This document shows, piece after piece, positions 1-7,266 of a stretch of DNA of 14,857 nt (positions are counted from its first letter, which is position 1; each line of letters starts with the position of its first letter). The DNA is from CAZMCT01 sp964564785 (GTDB lineage: Bacteria > Planctomycetota > Phycisphaerae > UBA1845 > Fen-1342), in the NCBI GenBank assembly GCA_964564785.1, contig CAZMCT010000104.1, positions 1-14,857 on the forward strand, given 5' to 3'. The notes under the pieces are model-generated. The model had not been told where the DNA came from and did no database searches. It saw nothing but the letters and a program-made list of their open reading frames with translations. The translations under genes and the position numbers were made by a program.

Positions 1-33
1 GGGCCGTGGAGGGTCGGCGGGGTGGCCGTGTGC

Positions 34-52
34 CACTGCCGTGCCGGCAGTG
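34..52. repeat. perfect GC-rich hairpin upstream of the first gene
   Basis: CACTGCCG (34-41) and CGGCAGTG (45-52) form a perfect 8-bp stem with a three-base TGC loop. No T-run follows on either strand. It lies before the -10 element of the first gene, so it may be the terminator of a gene left of the window or part of an intergenic repeat. Its role is inferred; the symmetry is seen directly. Confidence 0.45.
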
Positions 53-101
53 CCCCCGTGACCCGAGGCCCCACCCCCGCCCCGCCGGTCCGCTGGCTCG
101 C

Positions 102-107
102 TACAAT
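102..107 (+). promoter_or_regulatory. -10 element (TACAAT) for the lipoprotein gene
   Basis: TACAAT matches the sigma-70 -10 consensus at 5 of 6 positions and stands out in very GC-rich surroundings. It sits 43 bases before the ATG at 151. The hexamer 17 bases upstream (GCCCCG) is not a -35 box. Similar lone -10 hexamers precede several other genes in the window, which supports the call. Confidence 0.45.
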
Positions 108-150
108 CGGCGTGCTCGGGTCCGTCCTCGCCCGCACATTGGAGACCGCG

Positions 151-945
151 ATGATCCGTATCCGCCTCCTCGCCCCCGCGCTGGCCCTGGGCCTCGCCCT
201 CACCGCCTGCGAGCGCCAGAGCCCCCCCGCCACCTCCGCCAACACGACCCCGGCCGCCACGCAGCCCACGGCCGAGGACCTCGCGGCCGTCCGCAGCATG
301 AACAAACCGCAGGCGACCGCCGCCGGCCAGCGTACGACCGCCGATCAGTCCTTACCCGTCGGTCACCCGCCCATGGACGGCCGCAGCGCCGCCATGAAGA
401 TGCCACCGCCGCGGGCGGGCGCGGCCAATCTGAAGTACACGGCCCCCGCGACGTGGGAGAAGCAGCCGGTCCGCTCGAATCTGCGGGCCGACCAGTACAA
501 GCTGCCGCGCGTGGAGGGTGATGCGGAGGACGGCGAACTAGCTGTGTTTACGGCCGGCATCGGCGGAGGTCCGGAAGCGAATATCGAGCGATGGAAAGGG
601 CAGTTCACCACGCCGGACGGCCAGCCGATCCCGCCCGAGGCATTCGTCCGCGAGGAGTTCGAGGCCAACGGGCTGAAAATCACGCTGGTCGACATTGCCG
701 GCCGGTTCAACGCCGGCGCGATGGCAATGGCCGGATCGGCCGCCGGCCCCAAGGACAATTACCGCATGCTTGGGGCGATCGTGGAGACGCCCGACGGCCC
801 GTGGTTCTTCAAGGCCACCGGGCCCAGCGCGACCATGGGCGCGCACCGCGCGGAATTCGTCGAGTTTCTCAAGTCGATGCGCACCCCTGGCACGGAATCC
901 GTCGGGACATCAGCGCCTGCCATGTCCCCGGCTGGTGAGCAGTAG
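151..945 (+). CDS. secreted lipoprotein of unknown function (GHPP-motif)
   Basis: A 264-residue predicted lipoprotein. The N-terminus MIRIRLLAP is followed by a hydrophobic stretch and a lipobox LTAC, with the lipidated cysteine at residue 20. A low-complexity Ala/Pro/Thr linker runs to about residue 65, then comes an LPVGHPPMDG motif (69-78). A compact domain follows, with a TWEKQPVRSNLR segment and a GDAEDGELAVF...GGGPEANIERWKGQF block (about 123-152). I recall GHPP lipoproteins of this layout in planctomycetes and similar bacteria, with no assigned function. The ATG at 151 is chosen because it gives a proper signal peptide and has GGAG about 6 bases upstream; an in-frame upstream start at 22 would overlap the -10 element. 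It stands alone, with a hairpin about 40 bases after its stop. The gene is near certain; the function is unknown. Confidence 0.85.
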   Translation: MIRIRLLAPALALGLALTACERQSPPATSANTTPAATQPTAEDLAAVRSMNKPQATAAGQRTTADQSLPVGHPPMDGRSAAMKMPPPRAGAANLKYTAPATWEKQPVRSNLRADQYKLPRVEGDAEDGELAVFTAGIGGGPEANIERWKGQFTTPDGQPIPPEAFVREEFEANGLKITLVDIAGRFNAGAMAMAGSAAGPKDNYRMLGAIVETPDGPWFFKATGPSATMGAHRAEFVEFLKSMRTPGTESVGTSAPAMSPAGEQ

Positions 946-983
946 AGAGATTCGCCCCCGCGCGGAACGGGCTGTTGCAATTT

Positions 984-1009
984 CACGGCCGCCGTTTCGT
1001 TCGGCCGTG
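984..1009 (+). terminator. possible terminator hairpin after the lipoprotein gene
   Basis: CACGGCCG (984-991) and CGGCCGTG (1002-1009) form a perfect 8-bp stem with a 10-base loop, 38 bases after the lipoprotein stop. There is no T-run, so it is not a classical intrinsic terminator. U-tract-less hairpins are plausible in such GC-rich genomes, but this is inference. Confidence 0.35.
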
Positions 1010-1085
1010 GATGCGGCTGCGGCGCGCGGGTCACCGGGGGGGGGAGCGTGAGCGCTCGCCCTTGTTCGCAGCAGCCGACGCCCCT

Positions 1086-1091
1086 AGACTA
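1086..1091 (+). promoter_or_regulatory. candidate -10 element for tdh (TAGACT)
   Basis: TAGACT is a 4 of 6 match to the -10 consensus, 77 bases before the tdh start, with no convincing -35. The leader it would produce contains two small GC hairpins: GTTCG/CGAAC (1096-1100/1109-1113) and CCCGGC/GCCGGG (1113-1118/1124-1129, five-base loop). Low confidence. Confidence 0.25.
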
Positions 1092-1168
1092 CCCAGTTCG
1101 GGGGCGCGCGAACCCGGCGTGCTGCCGGGGGCGTGCTTGCGGTACCCCTCGGACAGGAGAAGCATCGA

Positions 1169-2278
1169 ATGGCGACCATGAAGGCCGTGGTCAAGACCCA
1201 GGCGGAACTTGGAGCCCAGTGGCTGGACAAGCCGATTCCCAAACCGAAGCCGGACTGGGTGATCGTCAAGGTGCGCGCGACCAGCATCTGCGGCACCGAC
1301 GTGCACATCTACAAGTGGGACAACTGGGCCGCCGGCCGCATCGGCGCCAAAGCCCTGCCGCAGATCCTCGGCCACGAGGTCGCCGGCGAGGTGGTCGAGG
1401 TCGGCGAGCACTGCAAGCGGATCAAGGTCGGCGACTACATCTCGGCCGAGACGCACATTTACGACCCCGGCGACCTGACGAGCATGCTGGGCCAGGCGCA
1501 CGTGGGCGTGCACATGAAGATCCTGGGCGTGGATTACGACGGCTGCTTCGCCGAGTACTTCGCGCTGCCCGAGATCATCTGCTGGCCGAACGACCGGTCG
1601 ATTCCGCCGGAAATCGCGACCATCCAGGAGCCGCTGGGCAACGCGACGTACGCCGTGCTCGGGGAAGACGCGGACGTCGCCGGCAAGACCATGCTGATCA
1701 CGGGCGACGGGCCGATCAGCCTGTTTGCGATCGGCGTAGCCCGGGCCGTGGGCGTGGCCAAGATCATCCACTTCGGCAAGTACGACCGGAACATGGAGAT
1801 CGGCAAGCGGATGGGGGCCGATCTCCAGATGTACACGAACAAGAGCGACAGCAAGACGCGGCTACAGTTCGTGCTCGATCATACGGGCGGGAACGGCGTC
1901 GACATCGCGCTCGAGATGGTCGGCTCGCAGGACTCGGTCGACGATTGTTTCGCCTGCGTGCGCAAGGCCGGGCGGGTGACCGCGTTCGGCGTGGCCAGCG
2001 AGAACACGTTGCCGATCCAGTACAACAACGGCATCGTTTTCAAAGGTTGCCAGATCCACGGCATCAACGGTCGGAAGATCTTCGATACCTGGTATCGCAA
2101 TCGTAACCTGCTGGCGAGCGGACGTCTGGACCCGACGCCGGTGATCACCGACATTTTCCCGCTGAGCGAATATGCGACCGGCTTCGGCAAGATGATGGAG
2201 CGCCCCCGGACCAGCGCGAAGATCGTGCTGTTCCCGGATCGCGCGGAATACGAGGCGGCGTTGAAGCGGCGGCGCTAA
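1169..2278 (+). CDS. tdh: L-threonine 3-dehydrogenase-like MDR alcohol dehydrogenase
   Basis: A 369-residue zinc-type medium-chain dehydrogenase, predicted to oxidise L-threonine to 2-amino-3-ketobutyrate. It is closest in pattern to E. coli Tdh (341 aa): SICGTDVHIYKWDNWA (39-54) holds catalytic-zinc Cys41 plus Thr43 and His46, GHE (68-70) gives the zinc His69/Glu70, and the tail matches Tdh (HGINGRKIFDTWYRN, about 297-311). The downstream kbl gene strongly supports the role. The start is ATG 1169, with AGGAGA at 1155-1160; ATG 1178 and the upstream start at 1133 fit less well. Two oddities: the four structural-zinc cysteines of the family are absent (about residues 97-120), and the Rossmann motif reads GDGPIS (179-184) with no acidic residue at the end of the second strand (HFGKYDR, 201-207). 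Substrate and cofactor could therefore differ from E. coli Tdh. Confidence 0.85.
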   Translation: MATMKAVVKTQAELGAQWLDKPIPKPKPDWVIVKVRATSICGTDVHIYKWDNWAAGRIGAKALPQILGHEVAGEVVEVGEHCKRIKVGDYISAETHIYDPGDLTSMLGQAHVGVHMKILGVDYDGCFAEYFALPEIICWPNDRSIPPEIATIQEPLGNATYAVLGEDADVAGKTMLITGDGPISLFAIGVARAVGVAKIIHFGKYDRNMEIGKRMGADLQMYTNKSDSKTRLQFVLDHTGGNGVDIALEMVGSQDSVDDCFACVRKAGRVTAFGVASENTLPIQYNNGIVFKGCQIHGINGRKIFDTWYRNRNLLASGRLDPTPVITDIFPLSEYATGFGKMMERPRTSAKIVLFPDRAEYEAALKRRR

Positions 2279-2414
2279 CATCCGATCCGGCTGGATATCG
2301 CAGAGCCGCGGAGCATCGCAGAGGCCGCCGAGAACGGCCAGTGGTCCTTTTCCCGACGCGTTTCCTGCGGCCCCGGCGTCTCTGGAGTTTCGGCGCCGAC
2401 ACGCGAGAAAGACA

Positions 2415-2464
2415 GCGGCCGGAACCGCCCGGCCGCGATAGCAACCGGCCGGAACTGCCCGGCC
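2415..2464 (+). repeat. tandem pair of hairpin repeats before kbl
   Basis: Two near-identical 19-mers, CGGCCGGAACCGCCCGGCC (2416-2434) and CGGCCGGAACTGCCCGGCC (2446-2464), differ at one base and sit 30 bases apart. Each folds on itself: GCGGCCGG/CCGGCCGC (2415-2422/2429-2436, 8 bp) and GGCCGG/CCGGCC (2447-2452/2459-2464, 6 bp), with six-base loops AACCGC and AACTGC. The second hairpin ends just before the kbl Shine-Dalgarno AGGAG (2468-2472). They could affect mRNA stability, termination or translation between tdh and kbl; the function is inferred. Confidence 0.6.
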
Positions 2465-2481
2465 CATAGGAGTGAGAATCG

Positions 2482-3723
<1,242 letters not shown>

Positions 3724-3724
3724 C

Positions 3725-3804
3725 CGGCCGCGCCCGCGCCCCCGCGCGGCCGCTGCCGCAGCGCCGGTCTGACACCTGCCCGCGAGGGCGGGGGTTCGCC
3801 GCCC
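3725..3804. terminator. hairpins after kbl, possible terminator
   Basis: Directly after the kbl stop, CGGCCGCGC (3725-3733) pairs with GCGCGGCCG (3744-3752), a 9-bp stem with a 10-base loop. A second stem is GGGCGG (3786-3791) with CCGCCC (3799-3804), loop GGGTTCG. Neither is followed by a T-run. Their place at the end of an operon that meets a convergent gene favours a terminator role. Confidence 0.4.
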
Positions 3805-3846
3805 GTCAGAACGCGAAGCGCCAGCCCGCGCCGCAGCGGTCGCGTG

Positions 3847-3891
3847 CTCTCATTCCGAACACGGCGTAGCGGCAGTGAGGAATCGGGCCCC
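3847..3891. repeat. dispersed CATTCCG...GAGGAATC intergenic repeat, copy 1
   Basis: CTCTCATTCCG (3847-3857) is followed by a GC-rich core with GTAGC and then GAGGAATCGGGCCCC (3877-3891). ATTCC and GGAAT are inverted, so the unit can fold. It resembles a widespread intergenic element of the form TGTCATTCCGAGCG-AGCGAGGAATC that I recall from planctomycetes and acidobacteria. A second, more decayed copy is at 9891-9936. The following GGGGTGGCACAGCC (from about 3897) also looks like boilerplate intergenic sequence. Confidence 0.45.
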
Positions 3892-3980
3892 GGGCAGGGG
3901 TGGCACAGCCTTGGCGCGAAAGTCGAGAACGCAGAACTGCTTCATCCGTGGGCAGATTCCGCCGCCTCCGCGCTGCCGGA

Positions 3981-4008
3981 ATTGACAGCAGCGCGCGCTG
4001 CTTGCAAT
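3981..4008. terminator. perfect 16-bp palindrome, possible bidirectional terminator
   Basis: AGCAGCGCGCGCTGCT (3987-4002) is its own reverse complement. After a 2x2 mismatch it is flanked by ATTG (3981-3984) and CAAT (4005-4008), which also pair. On the plus strand AATGACAACAAAG follows; there is no T-run. Its place between two convergent stop codons suggests a shared terminator, but a protein-binding site is also possible. Confidence 0.4.
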
Positions 4009-4079
4009 GACAACAAAGATCGGTCTCGATCCCCCACGCTCTGGCGCCGCCGCGCCCTCGCGCCCGGCGCCCGACAAGC

Positions 4080-4901
4080 TCAATTCAGCGCCAGCAGCGC
4101 CGCCCGCACCTGCCGCAGGTTCCGCCGCACCAGCCCGGCGTCGCGGCCGCGCGGCCACCGCCGCAGGTACGCCGCGAGGTACAAACCCGCCCCGCGCATG
4201 TCCCCCTGCCGCGCGCATACCGCCGCGAGGTCCTGGAGCGTCTTGCCGTTGCCGGGCCGGACCGCGAGCATGCGCCGCAGCGTGTCGGCCAGACGCGGCA
4301 GATCGTTGTGCGCGAGGTAGATGTTCCGCAGGTTCCGCAACAGGCGCATCAGGATGGCGCGCGTGTCGACGGGGCGGAGCTGCTCGGACGAGAACGGAAG
4401 CCGGCCCTCGAAACCTTCCTGCACCAGCAGCCGGCAGTCCTCGAGCGAGAGCGAGCGTCCGTCCTGGTACGGGTTCGCGATGACGAAGCGCTCGGGGTCG
4501 TCGAACCGCACGACGAAATTGCCGGGCAGCGCCACACCCGAGACCGGCCACTTCAGCCGCCGCGCCACCTCGATCCACACCACCGAGAGGCTGATCGGAA
4601 TCCCGGCCCGCGCGTCCAATACGCGGTTCAGGTAGAGGTTCTCGGGGTTGTAGTAGTGGTGGGCGTTGCCGGTGAAGTTGTGGGTCTCCACCAGCACGCT
4701 GCGCATGGCCTCGTATCGCAGGTTCGCCGCCAGCCCGGGACGCCGTTCCGCGACCTCCTCGGCCATCTGATCGAGAATCCGGAGATAGCGCGGGAGATTC
4801 ACTTCGGGGTAAACGTCGCGTGCAAGATGGAGTGCGGCACAGTCGAGCCGGATGACGGGGGTCTCCAGCTCCATAAGAAGATCGAACGGATGTCGGCTCA
4901 T
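4080..4901 (-). CDS. SirB1 family protein (transglutaminase-like plus TPR-like tail)
   Basis: A 273-residue protein of the SirB1/YchA type. The central transglutaminase-like domain (about 20-165) shows the family signature: TGNAHHYYNPENLYLNRVLDAR (77-98), GIPISLSVVWIEVARRL (100-116), then ALPGNFVVRF (124-133) and ANPYQDG (142-148). The C-terminal part (about 180-260) is helical and TPR-like (RNLRNIYLAHNDLPRL..., RPGNGKTLQDLAAVCARQGD). Ser105 occupies the usual nucleophile-Cys region and Asn128 the usual His position, so a cysteine-protease-like reaction is unlikely; many family members share this. The molecular function of the family is unsettled. The start is taken at 4901, with AGGGGA just upstream on the minus strand. 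It is a single gene, divergent from the HEAT lipoprotein. Confidence 0.85.
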   Translation of the reverse strand: MSRHPFDLLMELETPVIRLDCAALHLARDVYPEVNLPRYLRILDQMAEEVAERRPGLAANLRYEAMRSVLVETHNFTGNAHHYYNPENLYLNRVLDARAGIPISLSVVWIEVARRLKWPVSGVALPGNFVVRFDDPERFVIANPYQDGRSLSLEDCRLLVQEGFEGRLPFSSEQLRPVDTRAILMRLLRNLRNIYLAHNDLPRLADTLRRMLAVRPGNGKTLQDLAAVCARQGDMRGAGLYLAAYLRRWPRGRDAGLVRRNLRQVRAALLALN

Positions 4902-4985
4902 CTCTTTCCCCTGGCCCAGTGACCCGACACGTCTTTGGACGCCCGACTGGTCCTTCGGCGCTCGTTTCGTTTTCTTGACGCTCCG

Positions 4986-4991
4986 ATCATA
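4986..4991 (-). promoter_or_regulatory. extended -10 element (TGaTATGAT) for the SirB1-like gene
   Basis: On the minus strand TATGAT (5 of 6) is preceded by TGA, giving a TGnTATGAT extended -10, 84 bases before the start codon. The position 17 bases upstream is GCGGCG, so there is no -35 box, which fits an extended -10 promoter. Confidence 0.4.
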
Positions 4992-5100
4992 TCATGTTGC
5001 CTGTGTCGCGCCGCGCTCTGCGCCCACGAAATTTCGCAAGTGCGATTATCAGACCTGCGCCCGCACCGTCGCTGCGATTCCTGCGCCGGCGCCGCACGCC

Positions 5101-5118
5101 GCGCAACCGTTGCGCAAC
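5101..5118. promoter_or_regulatory. overlapping inverted repeats GCGCAAC-c-GTTGCGCAAC
   Basis: GCGCAAC (5101-5107) and GTTGCGC (5109-5115) are perfect inverted arms around one C. The second arm continues into the perfect 10-bp palindrome GTTGCGCAAC (5109-5118). Such nested symmetry in a divergent promoter region suggests a dimeric regulator site. No regulator gene is adjacent, so this is inference. Confidence 0.35.
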
Positions 5119-5132
5119 GCACATCTTAGCGG

Positions 5133-5148
5133 TGTAGCCTTGGCTACA
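5133..5148. promoter_or_regulatory. inverted repeat TGTAGCC-TT-GGCTACA
   Basis: Seven-base perfect arms are separated by TT, extended outward by a G-T and then a G-C pair (5131-5150). It lies about 60 bases upstream of the plus-strand -10. It is either a repressor or activator site or a small hairpin. Confidence 0.4.
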
Positions 5149-5199
5149 TCAGCCCCCGCGCCGCCCGCTGCGCCCCCATCCCGGTCTGCAACCCGGAGG

Positions 5200-5205
5200 T
5201 ATAAT
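5200..5205 (+). promoter_or_regulatory. perfect -10 TATAAT overlapping a candidate start codon
   Basis: TATAAT is a perfect consensus hexamer, immediately after GGAGG (5195-5199) and overlapping the ATG at 5204. If it is a true -10, transcription starts near 5212 and the ATG at 5204 would not be in the mRNA; translation would then use GTG 5243. The -35 position (CATCCC) is poor. Confidence 0.4.
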
Positions 5206-6094
5206 GCCCGCGCGCTCGCGGACACGTCTCGGAGCTTCGCTCGTGCGACCTTTCGTGCGCTGCGGCCCGCTGATCGCCATCGCCCTGACGCTCGTCGGGT
5301 GCGCGTCCGCAATTCTCTTCCGCGCGCCGCTCCGGGCCCGCTGGCACGCGGCGCGACTCGCGGCCGCCGACACGCCCGCCGAGCGGGCCGCCTTGCTGCA
5401 AGCCCTGATCGCGGCGGACGATGCGGCGCGCTGGGGCGTCTCCGCGCTGCTCGCTGCTTCGGCCGCCGAGAATCGCCAATACGGCGTCCTGGTGCTCCAC
5501 CATCTGCGGTCCGACTGGGCCCGCGAGCGGCTGCTCGACGCGCTGCGTGACGCCGACCCCGCCGTGCGGCGGCTCGCCGCCGTCGGCCTTGCCATTCACG
5601 GCGACGAGCGCGTCGTGCCCGCGCTCCGGACGCTTTATCGTGACTCGGAGCCCGGCTCGGCCGCGGCCGCATGCCTGGCGCTCGCACGGCTGGGGACGCC
5701 GACCGCGGTGGCCGCCCTGACCCAACTCGCCTCCGAACCGGCGGATGTGATCCGTCGCGCGGCCGTGATCGACGCGCTGGGCGAGATCGGCGCCGCGGCC
5801 TGCGTCCCGCCGCTCTTGGCGCTGCTCGACGACGAGCGGCATTGCGACGCGCCCGCGCCCGACGAGGAAATGGCCGCCCGGGCGCTGGCCGCGTTGCACG
5901 CGGAGGGCCGGGCACTTGCGGCGTCGCAACCGATTTCCGCGTTCCGGCCGCGGACTGTCGCGGAGCGGGCGGCCGCGGCGTTGCACCGCATCACGCGTCG
6001 CGGCAGTCCGACGGCGTGGATGGACCTGGAGGCAAGCGCGCGTGCGGAGTGCCGGGCGGAATGGTCCGAGTGGCTGCGCGAGCACGGTTCGTGA
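5204..6094 (+). CDS. HEAT-repeat lipoprotein of unknown function
   Basis: Up to 296 residues. A basic N-terminus is followed by a hydrophobic stretch and lipobox (LTLVGC; lipidated Cys33 from ATG 5204). The rest is alpha-helical, with HEAT/PBS-lyase-like repeats, clearest between about 105 and 210: ALRDADPAVRRLAAVGLAIHGDERVVPALRTL, then AAAACLALARLGTPTAVAALTQL, then IRRAAVIDALGEIGAAACVPPLLALL. Such repeats usually make protein-contact scaffolds; no catalytic motif is seen. Two starts compete: ATG 5204 has GGAGG only 4 bases away and lies inside a perfect TATAAT, while GTG 5243 has GGAG at 5231-5234 (8-base spacing) and gives a tidy 20-residue signal peptide with MRPFVRCGPLIAIALTLVGC. I give the longer form but think GTG 5243 is at least as likely. 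The gene ends 115 bases before gap. Confidence 0.75.
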   Translation: MPARSRTRLGASLVRPFVRCGPLIAIALTLVGCASAILFRAPLRARWHAARLAAADTPAERAALLQALIAADDAARWGVSALLAASAAENRQYGVLVLHHLRSDWARERLLDALRDADPAVRRLAAVGLAIHGDERVVPALRTLYRDSEPGSAAAACLALARLGTPTAVAALTQLASEPADVIRRAAVIDALGEIGAAACVPPLLALLDDERHCDAPAPDEEMAARALAALHAEGRALAASQPISAFRPRTVAERAAAALHRITRRGSPTAWMDLEASARAECRAEWSEWLREHGS

Positions 6095-6115
6095 GTCGCC
6101 GCCGGAGTGTCGTGC

Positions 6116-6147
6116 TTGACAACCCCCGCATCCCGGCCGAACCTATT
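6116..6147 (+). promoter_or_regulatory. candidate gap promoter (TTGACA ... CCTATT)
   Basis: A perfect -35 consensus TTGACA (6116-6121) lies 22 bases after the HEAT lipoprotein stop and 88 bases before gap. The best -10 candidates are around ACCTATTCG (6141-6149), with a spacer of 19-21 bases, longer than ideal. Its position fits a gap promoter; the -10 is weak. Confidence 0.4.
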
Positions 6148-6209
6148 CGGACCCGCCGGCGGCTCGGGCGGACCATCCCCCGTCCGTGCGGGTGCACAGG
6201 GAGTCTCTC

Positions 6210-7229
6210 ATGGCCATCCGCATCGGCATCAACGGTTTCGGTCGCATCGGACGGCTCGTCGTGCGGGCCGGAATCAAGGACCGCAACATCGAGTTCGTCG
6301 GGATCAACGACCTCGTCCCGCCCGACAATCTCGCCTACCTGTTCAAGTATGACACCGTCCACCGCCGCTACGACGGCGAAGTCAGCCACAGCGAGTCGGC
6401 GATCCGGATCGACGGCCGCGAGGTGCGCTGCTTCTCGGAGAAAGACCCGGCCGCGCTGCCGTGGAAGGACCTGAAGGTCGACTACGTGGTCGAATCGACG
6501 GGCCTGTTCACCACCCGCGAGGGGGCCGCCAAGCACCTGTCGGCCGGCGCCAAGCGTGTCATCATCTCGGCTCCGGCCAAGGACAAGGACATTCCGACGT
6601 TCGTGTTGGGCGTCAACGAGGACAAGTACAATCCACAGGCGGACACGATCGTGTCCAACGCGAGCTGTACGACCAACTGCCTCGCCCCGCTCGCCAAGGT
6701 GGTGCACGATAACTTCGGCATCGAAGAAGCCCTGATGACGACCATCCACGCCATGACGGCGAGCCAGCCGGCGGTCGACGGACCGTCCAAGAAGGACTTC
6801 CGCGGCGGCCGGTCGGCCAGCATGAACATCATCCCGGCCAGCACCGGGGCCGCGAAAGCGGTGACGCTGACGATTCCGGAGCTGAAGGGCAAGCTGACGG
6901 GCATGGCGTTCCGGGTGCCGACGGCCGACGTGTCGGCGGTCGACCTGACGGTGCGCACCAGCCGGGAAACGTCGCTGGAGAAGATCGGACAGGCGGTGCG
7001 GCAGGCGGCGGACGGGCGGATGAAGGGCATTCTGGCGTACACGGACGAGGAGGTCGTGAGCTCTGACTTCATAAGCTCGACGTACTCAAGCATTTACGAC
7101 TCGAAGGCGGGTATCGAGCTCAATAGCCGGTTCTTCAAGCTGGTCGCATGGTATGACAACGAGTACGGATACTCCTGTCGGGTGGTGGACCTGATCCGCT
7201 ACATGGCGGGCAAGGACCGTTTGATTTAG
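6210..7229 (+). CDS. gap: type I glyceraldehyde-3-phosphate dehydrogenase
   Basis: A 339-residue cytosolic tetrameric enzyme interconverting glyceraldehyde-3-phosphate and 1,3-bisphosphoglycerate with NAD(P). It shows the N-terminal Rossmann motif INGFGRIGRL (7-16), adenosine-ribose Asp34 in GINDL, the catalytic SNASCTTNC with Cys153, partner His180 in TTIHAMTASQ, the substrate-phosphate loops VDGPSKKDFRGGR (189-201) and PASTGAAKAV, and the C-terminal WYDNEYGYSCR (314-324). Asp34 points to NAD use. Length is standard. ATG 6210 is chosen for the normal MAIRIGINGFG start, with AGGGAG at 6198-6203 (6-base spacing). It is followed by pgk after 82 bases, a common pairing of glycolysis or Calvin-cycle genes. 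Confidence 0.97.
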   Translation: MAIRIGINGFGRIGRLVVRAGIKDRNIEFVGINDLVPPDNLAYLFKYDTVHRRYDGEVSHSESAIRIDGREVRCFSEKDPAALPWKDLKVDYVVESTGLFTTREGAAKHLSAGAKRVIISAPAKDKDIPTFVLGVNEDKYNPQADTIVSNASCTTNCLAPLAKVVHDNFGIEEALMTTIHAMTASQPAVDGPSKKDFRGGRSASMNIIPASTGAAKAVTLTIPELKGKLTGMAFRVPTADVSAVDLTVRTSRETSLEKIGQAVRQAADGRMKGILAYTDEEVVSSDFISSTYSSIYDSKAGIELNSRFFKLVAWYDNEYGYSCRVVDLIRYMAGKDRLI

Positions 7230-7245
7230 CACCGCGCTTTTTTAG

Positions 7246-7251
7246 GATAAT
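7246..7251 (+). promoter_or_regulatory. candidate -10 (GATAAT) for pgk
   Basis: GATAAT (5 of 6) lies in the gap-pgk spacer after a T6 run (7238-7243) and 60 bases before pgk. It suggests pgk can be transcribed separately from gap. There is no clear -35. Confidence 0.35.
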
Positions 7252-7266
7252 GATCCGTGCCGTCGG

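Larger units (their letters stand above)
3724..4079. other. 356-base convergent intergenic region
   Basis: No convincing gene lies here; reading frames that cross it have no start context or family pattern and overlap the minus-strand gene. It holds the kbl-side hairpins, one dispersed repeat, a perfect 16-bp palindrome (3987-4002), a small hairpin GATCG/CGATC (4018-4022/4027-4031, loop GTCT), and a GGCGCC/GGCGCC pair (4043-4048/4066-4071) just beyond the stop of the minus-strand gene. As both neighbours end here, two-way termination is the likely job. Confidence 0.6.
4902..5203. other. 302-base divergent promoter region
   Basis: This region separates two divergent genes. It holds a locally AT-rich patch with the minus-strand -10 (about 4970-4996), two operator-like inverted repeats (5101-5118 and 5133-5148), and the plus-strand -10 TATAAT at 5200-5205. 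I see no supported gene in it; overlapping reading frames lack family patterns. Confidence 0.6.

Noticed and set aside
1048..2106. 352-residue plus-strand frame overlapping tdh
   Set aside because: It is the out-of-frame reading of tdh, rich in Arg/Gly/Asp, with no domain.
4975..4995. plus-strand TTGACG ... TATCAT as a promoter
   Set aside because: The spacer is only 9 bases, too short for a sigma-70 promoter; the minus-strand extended -10 explains the AT-rich patch better.
5144..6085. 313-residue minus-strand frame opposite the HEAT lipoprotein
   Set aside because: The plus frame has a signal peptide, lipobox and helical repeats; the minus frame has no recognisable domain.
7238..7243. T6 run after gap as an intrinsic terminator
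   Set aside because: No stable stem precedes it (only GCGC-type pairing nearby), so it is more likely part of the AT-rich promoter patch for pgk.
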